Assembly (NCBI GenBank): GCA_902796695.1
Contig: CADBQE010000105.1
Location: 1-16,329 of the forward strand
Origin: an uncultured Lachnospiraceae bacterium
Lineage (GTDB): Bacteria > Bacillota > Clostridia > Lachnospirales > Lachnospiraceae
Direction of reading: 5' to 3'
Length of the DNA: 16,329 nt
Shown here: piece by piece, positions 1 to 5,460 of the stretch
Numbering within the stretch: position 1 is the first letter of the stretch
Layout of the letters: each line of letters starts with the position of its first letter
Notes under the pieces: model-generated
What the model saw: only the letters and a program-made list of their open reading frames with translations
Told to the model about the DNA's origin: nothing
Databases searched by the model: none
Program-made: the position numbers and the translations under genes

Positions 1-501
1 CCGGTTGAGCGGGATCAGCTTCGCTTTCTTCTGGCCCAGTTTTTCCAGCAGCGCTTCCAGGATCGTTTCGATCTCCACGCATTTGGACTTGCCCAGATAA
101 GCGCCCAGCATGATCATGTTCGCTACCTTGTCGTTGCCCAGCTGGGCCGCGATCTCGTTGCAGGGCACGTAATACGCGTTCACGTCCGTCCGCTGTACTT
201 TGATGTCTACGATGGAGCTGTTGACAAAGATGCTGCCGCCGGGGGCGACGGTCTTCTCAAACTTCTCCAGGGACGGGCGGTTCATGGCCACTAAGGCCGT
301 CGGGACGGTAACAAGGGGGGAATCGATCTCCTGATCCGACAGCGTCACGCTGCAGTTGGCGGTGCCGCCGCGCATTTCCGGGCCGTAGGAAGGGACCCAC
401 GTGGTGTTCTTGCCTTCCATCATGCCGGCCTGCGCCAGCAGCTGTCCCATCAGCAGCACGCCCTGGCCGCCGAAGCCTGCGAATAAGTTTCTCTCAACCA
501 T
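1..501 (-). CDS. 2-oxoacid:ferredoxin oxidoreductase, gamma subunit (partial, 3' end off window)
   Basis: The frame reads from ATG at 501 to the left edge with no stop, so 167 codons of the N-terminal part are seen and the C-terminus is missing. The start MVERNLFAGFGGQGVLLMGQ holds the GFGGQGV loop typical of the gamma domain of pyruvate/2-oxoacid:ferredoxin oxidoreductases. It is followed by a GPEMRGGTANCSV motif, also a family signature. The gamma subunit completes the alpha-beta-gamma-delta enzyme and contributes to CoA handling. GGAGGT lies just upstream (506-511), and the start is one base from the beta stop, so the two are translationally coupled. The substrate is not decidable here. 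Vor (branched-chain) is favoured over Kor (2-oxoglutarate) because the alpha subunit looks VorB-like. Confidence 0.9.
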   Translation of the reverse strand, partial: MVERNLFAGFGGQGVLLMGQLLAQAGMMEGKNTTWVPSYGPEMRGGTANCSVTLSDQEIDSPLVTVPTALVAMNRPSLEKFEKTVAPGGSIFVNSSIVDIKVQRTDVNAYYVPCNEIAAQLGNDKVANMIMLGAYLGKSKCVEIETILEALLEKLGQKKAKLIPLNR

Positions 502-502
502 C

Positions 503-1237
<735 letters not shown>

Positions 1238-1240
1238 TTC

Positions 1241-2308
1241 TCAAGCCCTCCTCATCTGTAAAATGCGTTCCGCGATCTCTTCCGCCGACGGAATATGGCT
1301 GCCGGGTTTGCCCATGAACTGCACGGGCTTTTCGCCGTTCACGGCCAGGCGGATATCCTCCACCATCTGGCCGCTGCTCACTTCCACGGTCAGCGCTTCT
1401 TTGACGCTGTCCTGCACCACCGCGTCATGCACCGCTTTGGTCGGGAACGGCCACAGGGTGATGGGACGGACCAGGCCGACCTTGATGCCCTGTTCTCCCA
1501 GGATGCGGATCGCCGCCTTGCAGACGCGGGCCACGGTCCCGTATGCGCACAGGATGTATTCGGCGCCTTCGGTATTGTAGCATTCCCACATCTGCTCATT
1601 GGCTTCGATCACGGCGTAGCGCGCGAACAGGCGCTCCAGCAGCTCGTCCAGGTCTTCGGTCTCGATATACAGGGAGTTCAGCACGGAGCGGGGCTTTTTG
1701 CCGCCGGGCGTATAGCCGGTCGCCGCCCAGGGCTTTTCGGGCAGCACCAGATCCTTGTTTTCCTTCAGTTCCACCGGCTCCATCATCTGGCCGATCAGAC
1801 CGTCCGCCAGGATCATGACCGGCGTGCGGTATTTGTCCGCCGTGTCAAAGGCTTTCTGCATCATATCCACGGTTTCCTGGATGGAGGAAGGCGCGTAGAC
1901 GACCATATGATAATCGCCGTGGCCGCCGCCCTTGACCGCCTGGAAGTAGTCGCCCTGAGACGCTTGGATATTGCCCAGGCCGGGGCCGCCGCGCATCATG
2001 TTCACCACCACGCAGGGGATCTCCGCCGCGCAGCAGGTGGAAATGCCTTCCTGCTTCAGGCTGATGCCCGGGCTGGAGGAGGAGGTCATCACTCTGGCTC
2101 CCGCACCGCCGGCGCCGTATACCATATTGATGGCGGCCAGTTCGCTTTCGGCCTGCAGGAAGCAGCCCCCCACCTGCGGCAGGCGCAGGGACATGTATTC
2201 CGGAATATCATTCTGAGGCGTAATGGGATAGCCGAAGAAATAGCGGCAGCCCGCCTGGATGGCGGCTTCCGCGATCGCTTCGCATCCCTTCATCAGTTTC
2301 TTTGCCAT
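1241..2308 (-). CDS. 2-oxoacid:ferredoxin oxidoreductase, alpha subunit (VorB/KorA-like)
   Basis: A 355-residue protein, the usual size of separate alpha subunits. The early motif GYPITPQNDIPEYMS (about residues 26-40) and the SSSSPGISLKQEG segment, then MMRGGPGLGN, are hallmarks of the pyrimidine-binding alpha domain in VorB/KorA proteins. The C-terminal half contains the transketolase C-like domain (GLVRPITLWPFP). With the beta subunit it forms the TPP active site that makes acyl-CoA, CO2 and reduced ferredoxin, or runs in reverse for reductive carboxylation. It lies between the ferredoxin and beta genes with short gaps. Automatic pipelines often label this type 3-methyl-2-oxobutanoate dehydrogenase subunit VorB; the true substrate cannot be read from sequence. 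Confidence 0.93.
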   Translation of the reverse strand: MAKKLMKGCEAIAEAAIQAGCRYFFGYPITPQNDIPEYMSLRLPQVGGCFLQAESELAAINMVYGAGGAGARVMTSSSSPGISLKQEGISTCCAAEIPCVVVNMMRGGPGLGNIQASQGDYFQAVKGGGHGDYHMVVYAPSSIQETVDMMQKAFDTADKYRTPVMILADGLIGQMMEPVELKENKDLVLPEKPWAATGYTPGGKKPRSVLNSLYIETEDLDELLERLFARYAVIEANEQMWECYNTEGAEYILCAYGTVARVCKAAIRILGEQGIKVGLVRPITLWPFPTKAVHDAVVQDSVKEALTVEVSSGQMVEDIRLAVNGEKPVQFMGKPGSHIPSAEEIAERILQMRRA

Positions 2309-2319
2309 AGTCCTTCTCC

Positions 2320-2526
2320 TTACTTTTCAATTTCGATAGCGGTATCCGGGCACGTCCGCGCGCACGCCGCGCACGCAATGCATGCCTCCGGATTTGCCAC
2401 TTCCGCCGGGTAATACCCCTTCTTGTTCAGATGCGTGGTCGAAATGGCCAGCACCGCCTTCGGACAGGCGCGTACGCACAGGCCGCAGCCTTTGCACCAG
2501 TCCTCCAGAATCGTCACCTTGTTCAT
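2320..2526 (-). CDS. 2[4Fe-4S] ferredoxin subunit of the 2-oxoacid oxidoreductase (delta)
   Basis: Small ferredoxin-like protein with two CxxCxxCxxxC clusters: CKGCGLCVRACP near the N-terminus and CIACAACARTCP near the C-terminus, binding two [4Fe-4S] clusters. It is the electron-transfer subunit that takes electrons from the TPP site to free ferredoxin. I chose the ATG at 2526 (68 aa, MNKVTILEDWC) because the AAGGAGG at 2534-2540 lies 7 nt before it. The in-frame ATG at 2532 would leave only 1 nt of spacing. It is the first gene of the D-A-B-C block, 11 nt before the alpha gene, and has a candidate promoter of its own at 2553-2580. Confidence 0.92.
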   Translation of the reverse strand: MNKVTILEDWCKGCGLCVRACPKAVLAISTTHLNKKGYYPAEVANPEACIACAACARTCPDTAIEIEK

Positions 2527-2533
2527 ACTCATT

Positions 2534-2540
2534 CCTCCTT
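2534..2540 (-). promoter_or_regulatory. RBS that decides the ferredoxin start
   Basis: AAGGAGG on the minus strand. Spacing is 7 nt to ATG 2526 but 1 nt to ATG 2532, so the downstream ATG is favoured. Confidence 0.75.
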
Positions 2541-2552
2541 AAACTTGGATCG

Positions 2553-2580
2553 CTTATAACATATTTCCATGAAAATGTGA
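2553..2580 (-). promoter_or_regulatory. Candidate extended -10 promoter for the oxidoreductase operon
   Basis: On the minus strand, TGTTATAAG (2553-2561) fits an extended -10 (TGnTATAAT with one mismatch). A weak -35 TCACAT at 2575-2580 is separated by 16 nt. Transcription would begin near 2546, giving a very short leader before the ribosome site. The -35 match is poor, so this is a moderate call. If real, the four enzyme subunits can be made independently of the upstream P-loop gene. Confidence 0.42.
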
Positions 2581-2589
2581 TTTCTCCCG

Positions 2590-2721
2590 GCGGGCCGATC
2601 ACAGATCGGCCCCTACGAAAGGGCGCCGACACCCGACATCGGCGGGCCGATTACAGATCGGCCCCTGCGAAAGGGCGCCGATACCCGACATCGGCAGGCC
2701 GATCACAGATCGGCCCCTACG
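2590..2721. repeat. 52-bp repeat array with nested palindromes (REP-like)
   Basis: About 2.5 copies of a 52-bp unit lie head to tail, starting at 2592, 2644 and 2696, with only a few substitutions between copies. Each copy begins with GGCCGATC-ACA-GATCGGCC, a near-perfect 8-9 bp inverted repeat with a 3-nt centre; the middle copy has one arm change. The remainder of the unit holds a second inverted repeat, GCCGA...TCGGC. A CCCCTACGAAAGGGCGCC stretch joins the two. The array fills the intergenic space between the P-loop gene and the ferredoxin gene. It resembles the REP-type palindromic repeats scattered in gut Clostridia genomes (recollection, not checked). In RNA the hairpins could act as an mRNA-stability or partial termination element. 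Confidence 0.85.
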
Positions 2722-2754
2722 GCAGCGGCCCGCGGATAGAGGGCATCTGTCCCT

Positions 2755-3471
2755 TTATAGTCCTTCCTTCAAATACTTCGCCCAGCTCCTGTGCATCAGG
2801 ATCTCGACCGGATACCTCTTCCCGATATACTTCTCTTCCAGCCCATGCTCCTTCGCATATGCGGAAAACTCCTCCAGCAGGGTCTGCTGTCCGCAGGTTC
2901 CCCAGACCGGAACGCCCGTCTTGTCGGAGAGTTCCTTCACCAGGTCATAGCCGGCGAGCAGGTGGGTCAGATCGCTTTCTTCCGCCATGTTGCCGTTGTT
3001 CACGATCCCGGTAAAGTGCAGGCGGGAGACGCCTTCCACCTTGCCCATCAGGCCCCAGGCGCTCTGCAGGTCCGCTGCCACGGGGCGCATGGGATTCACC
3101 ACAAACAGGATGTTCAGGTTTTCCGGCGGGATCCGGCTGAAGTTGGGCTTGTACTGGCCCAGCGCCGCGGCGCCCACATGGTCGCCGCCCACGTCAAAGA
3201 TCACGGTCCCCTCCCCGGGTGCAAATGCCGCGTATACCCGCGGGGACAGGGACATGATCTCGATTTTTTTCATGGAATAAGGCGGAGAAATCAGTTCGAT
3301 CCCCGCCCTGTTCAACATCTCTTCCCGCTCGCTGACGCGGAAATAAGGATTGATCACATCCAGATCCACCAGCATGCAGGGGCCCGTTTTCACTTTTTCC
3401 AATGCCAAATTCAGAGCCATCTCGCTCTTTCCGCTGCCAAAACCGCCCAACAGCACATAATAATCCCGCAC
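2755..3471 (-). CDS. P-loop nucleotide-binding protein next to the oxidoreductase operon
   Basis: A 238-residue protein with an N-terminal Walker A, GGFGSGKSE (residues 9-17). MLVDLDVINPYF follows around 33-44 and a Walker B-like VIFDVGGDHVGA around 89-100. This layout suggests the SIMIBI/CobQ-MinD-type NTPase class. No signal peptide or membrane segment is seen. The start is GTG (3469-3471) with GGGAGGT 5 nt upstream; no suitable ATG lies nearby. It is on the same strand as, and upstream of, the ferredoxin/alpha/beta/gamma genes, separated by the repeat array. Its substrate is unknown. A role in cofactor or cluster assembly for the enzyme is possible but rests only on position. Confidence 0.85.
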   Translation of the reverse strand: MRDYYVLLGGFGSGKSEMALNLALEKVKTGPCMLVDLDVINPYFRVSEREEMLNRAGIELISPPYSMKKIEIMSLSPRVYAAFAPGEGTVIFDVGGDHVGAAALGQYKPNFSRIPPENLNILFVVNPMRPVAADLQSAWGLMGKVEGVSRLHFTGIVNNGNMAEESDLTHLLAGYDLVKELSDKTGVPVWGTCGQQTLLEEFSAYAKEHGLEEKYIGKRYPVEILMHRSWAKYLKEGL

Positions 3472-3520
3472 AACAGACCTCCCGGACAGCTTGCTTTGCC
3501 GTATGATGGATTTGCCTCAC

Positions 3521-3560
3521 TTGTCTGACAACTGTATTACGTTGTCTGATGTTGTCTATA
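3521..3560. promoter_or_regulatory. Putative GntR/FadR-type operator cluster
   Basis: TTGTCTGACAA at 3521-3531 is a perfect 5-1-5 palindrome and fits the FadR-subfamily consensus TNGTNNNACNA. TTGTCTGA recurs at 3542 (21 bp on, two helical turns) and TTGTCTAT at 3552. The cluster lies at and just downstream of the predicted start of the minus-strand promoter, where a repressor would block transcription. No GntR gene lies in the window. Confidence 0.6.
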
Positions 3561-3588
3561 TCGTATCAAAATCCGCCTCCAAAGTCAA
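3560..3588 (-). promoter_or_regulatory. Sigma-A promoter for the P-loop gene
   Basis: On the minus strand, -35 TTGACT (3583-3588), 17-nt spacer and -10 TACGAT (3560-3565). Start is expected near 3553, giving a leader of about 80 nt that contains the TTGTCTGA half-sites. This probably drives the P-loop gene and may read into the oxidoreductase genes. Confidence 0.75.
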
Positions 3589-3652
3589 TATCCGTTTCAC
3601 GGTTTCCGCCCTTCCTCTTCATCTTTTTCTTTCCCGCGGCCCGCGGGCCCGC

Positions 3653-3680
3653 TTGTTTTTTCCGTCCGATATGATATGAT
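3653..3680 (+). promoter_or_regulatory. Promoter for the EamA transporter
   Basis: -35 TTGTTT (3653-3658), 16-nt spacer, -10 TATGAT (3675-3680). Transcription would start about 20 nt before the start codon, leaving room for the AGGAAGG ribosome site at 3696-3702. Confidence 0.55.
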
Positions 3681-3709
3681 TTTCCCATACTGAGCAGGAA
3701 GGTCCTTCC

Positions 3710-4678
3710 ATGAACAAGAAAACCCTGGGATATCTCCTTATCATCCTCTCCGCCGTGATCTTCAGCACCGTGGAGCTGAGCATGAAAGCCGTTGCCGGCC
3801 TGTTTGCCCCGCTGCAGATCACCGCGATCCGCTTTCTGGGCGGCGGCCTCTTTCTGATCCCGTTCGCGGCCCATGCCCTGAAGAAGAAAAACCGGAAGCT
3901 GCGGCGGAGCGACCTCGCGTTCTTCCTGCTTACGGGCTTCCTGTTCGTAGTGCTCAGCATGGTCCTGCACCAGATGGCCATTCTGCGGGCGCCGGCCGGC
4001 CCCGTAGCGGTCCTCTTCTCCTGCAACGCCCTGTTCGCCACTCTGCTGGCCGGACTGTTCCTGAAGGAGCCGTTGGGTCCCAACCACTTTATCGCGCTCT
4101 TCTTTGAGATCACTGCCGTGGTCGTCATCATCCAGCCGTGGCAGCAGCATCTGGACACGATGGGCGTTATTCTGGCGCTGCTCGCCGCCTTCCTTTATGC
4201 CGTCTACATTGTTGCGGGCCGCAGGCGCAGCGCCGAATACGGCGGCCTGGTCATTACCTGCGGCAGCGTGCTGATGGGCTCCGCGGAGCTCATTCTTCTG
4301 ATCCTCCTGGGCAATATTCCGGCCGTTTCGGACTTCCTGACCCGCATCGGCCTGACGCCGCTGGCGGGCGTGCCGCTGATCCCGCACCTTACCTGGGCCA
4401 TCGTCCCCGCGCTGGCCGCCATCTGCATCATCGTCACCGGCGCCGGCAATGTGTTCCATATGATCGCGGTGGAGCTCACCTCCGCCCGGGAAGCCGCCGT
4501 AGTCTTCTTCCTGAAGCCGGTCCTGGCCCCCGTCTTCGCCCTGCTTTTCCTGCACGAGGAAATGGGTACGAACATGATCATCGGCATAATCCTTTTCCTG
4601 ACCGGCTCCGCCATGGCGCTTTGGGGCGGAAATCTGTTTAAATCGAAAAAAACACTTGAAACCTCCGGGAAGCCGTGA
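3710..4678 (+). CDS. EamA/DMT-family transporter, 10 predicted TM segments
   Basis: A 322-residue, strongly hydrophobic protein with two similar halves of about five membrane helices each, the pattern of drug/metabolite transporter (EamA, RhaT) proteins. The first half ends in ALFATLLAGLFLKEPLG and the second in PVLAPVFALLFLHEEMG. These are the paired EamA repeat motifs in which an acidic E follows the LFL segment. It should sit in the cytoplasmic membrane; the substrate (amino acid, nucleoside, sugar or drug) is unknown. AGGAAGG 7 nt upstream supports the ATG at 3710. It is a single gene with its own promoter, divergent from the P-loop gene and followed 18 nt later by tRNA-Leu. Confidence 0.9.
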   Translation: MNKKTLGYLLIILSAVIFSTVELSMKAVAGLFAPLQITAIRFLGGGLFLIPFAAHALKKKNRKLRRSDLAFFLLTGFLFVVLSMVLHQMAILRAPAGPVAVLFSCNALFATLLAGLFLKEPLGPNHFIALFFEITAVVVIIQPWQQHLDTMGVILALLAAFLYAVYIVAGRRRSAEYGGLVITCGSVLMGSAELILLILLGNIPAVSDFLTRIGLTPLAGVPLIPHLTWAIVPALAAICIIVTGAGNVFHMIAVELTSAREAAVVFFLKPVLAPVFALLFLHEEMGTNMIIGIILFLTGSAMALWGGNLFKSKKTLETSGKP

Positions 4679-4684
4679 TATACT
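4656..4684 (+). promoter_or_regulatory. tRNA promoter inside the end of the transporter gene
   Basis: -35 TTGAAA (4656-4661), 17-nt spacer, -10 TATACT (4679-4684) with an upstream TG that gives an extended -10. The start would be near 4691, six bases before tRNA-Leu. The -35 and spacer overlap the last codons and stop of the transporter, so the tRNAs are transcribed both from here and by read-through. Confidence 0.75.
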
Positions 4685-4696
4685 TCCCATGTTCAC

Positions 4697-4779
4697 GCGG
4701 AAGTGCTGGAACTGGCAGACAGGCATGACTAAGGATCATGTGATCGACGATCGTGAGGGTTCAAGTCCCTTCTTCCGCA
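4697..4779 (+). tRNA. tRNA-Leu (anticodon AAG)
   Basis: An 83-nt class II tRNA. The acceptor stem GCGGAAG (4697-4703) pairs perfectly with CTTCCGC (4772-4778), and A4779 is the discriminator base, as expected for Leu. The anticodon stem CATGA/TCATG closes the loop CTAAGGA, with anticodon AAG at 4731-4733. The long variable arm GATC-GAC-GATC is typical of Leu/Ser tRNAs. The T arm has AGGG/CCCT around TTCAAGT. CCA is not encoded. A34 is rare in bacterial tRNAs outside tRNA-Arg(ACG); if deaminated to inosine it would read CUU, CUC and CUA. Confidence 0.95.
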
Positions 4780-4788
4780 TCCGAACCA

Positions 4789-4859
4789 GCGGATATAGTT
4801 CATTGGTAGAACACCAGCTTCCCAAGCTGGATAGGCGGGTTCGATTCCCGTTATCCGCT
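4789..4859 (+). tRNA. tRNA-Gly (anticodon CCC)
   Basis: 71-nt tRNA with acceptor GCGGATA (4789-4795) pairing with TATCCGC (4852-4858) and discriminator T4859, as in bacterial tRNA-Gly. The anticodon stem CCAGC/GCTGG closes the loop TTCCCAA, so the anticodon is CCC (4821-4823), reading GGG. The T arm contains GGTTCGATTCC. CCA is not encoded. It follows tRNA-Leu after 9 nt and is co-transcribed with it. Confidence 0.96.
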
Positions 4860-4869
4860 CAGATTGAGA

Positions 4870-4893
4870 AACCGCGCTGTGGCGCGGTTTTTT
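4870..4893 (+). terminator. Intrinsic terminator of the tRNA operon
   Basis: AACCGCGC (4870-4877), loop TGTG, GCGCGGTT (4882-4889), then a run of six T ending at 4893. A perfect 8-bp stem with a U-tract directly after tRNA-Gly. Confidence 0.93.
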
Positions 4894-4912
4894 GTTGTCC
4901 CGCATTTTTATA

Positions 4913-4941
4913 TTGACCGATCATGATCCCTCGGGTAAGAT
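4913..4941 (+). promoter_or_regulatory. Promoter of the DUF5721-like gene
   Basis: -35 TTGACC (4913-4918), 17-nt spacer, -10 TAAGAT (4936-4941). Start expected near 4948, about 36 nt before the start codon. The -10 lies inside the palindrome at 4933-4964. Confidence 0.72.
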
Positions 4942-4971
4942 TGAACTGTTTCAATCTGCTACCCGCTTTTT
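4933..4971 (+). promoter_or_regulatory. Palindrome over -10/+1: operator or second terminator
   Basis: GGGTA + AGATTGAA (4933-4945) pairs with TTCAATCT (4950-4957) + TACCC (4960-4964), with a 2-nt bulge and a 4-nt loop, followed by CGCTTTTT. As RNA from upstream it would form a hairpin with a short U-tract, a possible back-up terminator after the tRNAs. As DNA the 8-bp arms lie over the -10 and start site of the next gene, fitting a repressor operator. The sequence does not decide between these. Confidence 0.5.
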
Positions 4972-4978
4972 GGAGAGG
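4972..4978 (+). promoter_or_regulatory. RBS that decides the DUF5721-like start
   Basis: GGAGAGG ends at 4978 and overlaps the possible GTG start there, while the ATG at 4984 lies 5 nt downstream. ATG 4984 is therefore the likely start. Confidence 0.7.
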
Positions 4979-4983
4979 TGCCT

Positions 4984-5460
4984 ATGCTGGGCGTATATAT
5001 CAGGACGATCCGGGATTTTTCCCGCCTGCTGTTTCTTGAAAATGCTTTTGATGAGTTTCTGTTTGCGGAAGGGCGATTCGTGACGGCGTTCGCGACGGAG
5101 TTTAACGGGGCGTCCCAGGAGGAGGATGCCGCGCTGCCGTATGTGCGGTGGGCGCAGGTCAGGGAGGCGGCGTTCGGGCTGATCCGCGGCAAGGTGGCGC
5201 CCAGGAGTTTTTATGTGGCGCTGGTGTGCCCGCCGGACAAAACAAAAGCCCTGCTGGCGCAGGGCGGGGAGGAAGCGGAGGAGGATGATCTTCCGCTGCT
5301 GTTTCTGAATATCCGGTATCGGGAAGAGAAGCTGATGCTGACGACCGGCGTCAGTGAAAAGACGTTCCGGCCGGGTTCCGCCGCCCCGGCGATCTGGGAT
5401 CGGCAGGTCCGGCTGCTGCTGGAGAAGCTGGGGCTCGGAAGCGCTATATCCGAGCTGTAA
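4984..5460 (+). CDS. DUF5721-like protein of unknown function
   Basis: A 158-residue soluble protein starting MLGVYIRTIRDFSRLLF. The pattern matches what I recall of DUF5721, a family of about 160 aa known mainly from Lachnospiraceae: N-terminal F..LL....FD.FL..E, then a W-x(9)-GLIRGK-like segment, KALLAQ, LFLNIRY and TTGVSEKTF, ending in WD and an amphipathic helix. No catalytic motif, signal peptide or membrane segment is visible. It has its own promoter and a palindrome at the start site. Its 3' end overlaps the convergent histidine kinase gene by 17 bp and no terminator was seen, so transcription probably enters that gene antisense. Confidence 0.8.
   Translation: MLGVYIRTIRDFSRLLFLENAFDEFLFAEGRFVTAFATEFNGASQEEDAALPYVRWAQVREAAFGLIRGKVAPRSFYVALVCPPDKTKALLAQGGEEAEEDDLPLLFLNIRYREEKLMLTTGVSEKTFRPGSAAPAIWDRQVRLLLEKLGLGSAISEL

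Noticed and set aside
1295..2413. Plus-strand open frame of 372 codons
   Set aside because: It is His/Ala/Gly-rich and lies antisense to the alpha subunit gene, which has clear motifs; shadow frame.
2590..2721. CRISPR array
   Set aside because: The 52-bp unit is repeated with no unique spacers, so it is a direct tandem array of palindromic repeats and not CRISPR.
3633..3660. GC palindrome CCCGCGG-C-CCGCGGG followed by a T-run, as a plus-strand terminator
   Set aside because: No plus-strand transcript is known to enter it, the perfect palindrome leaves no loop, and the T-run is shared with the transporter promoter's -35 region.
3566..4726. Long open frame of 386 codons on the minus strand
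   Set aside because: It is antisense to the EamA transporter, is rich in Gln, Gly and Asp with no domain pattern, and has no ribosome site; a GC-rich shadow frame.
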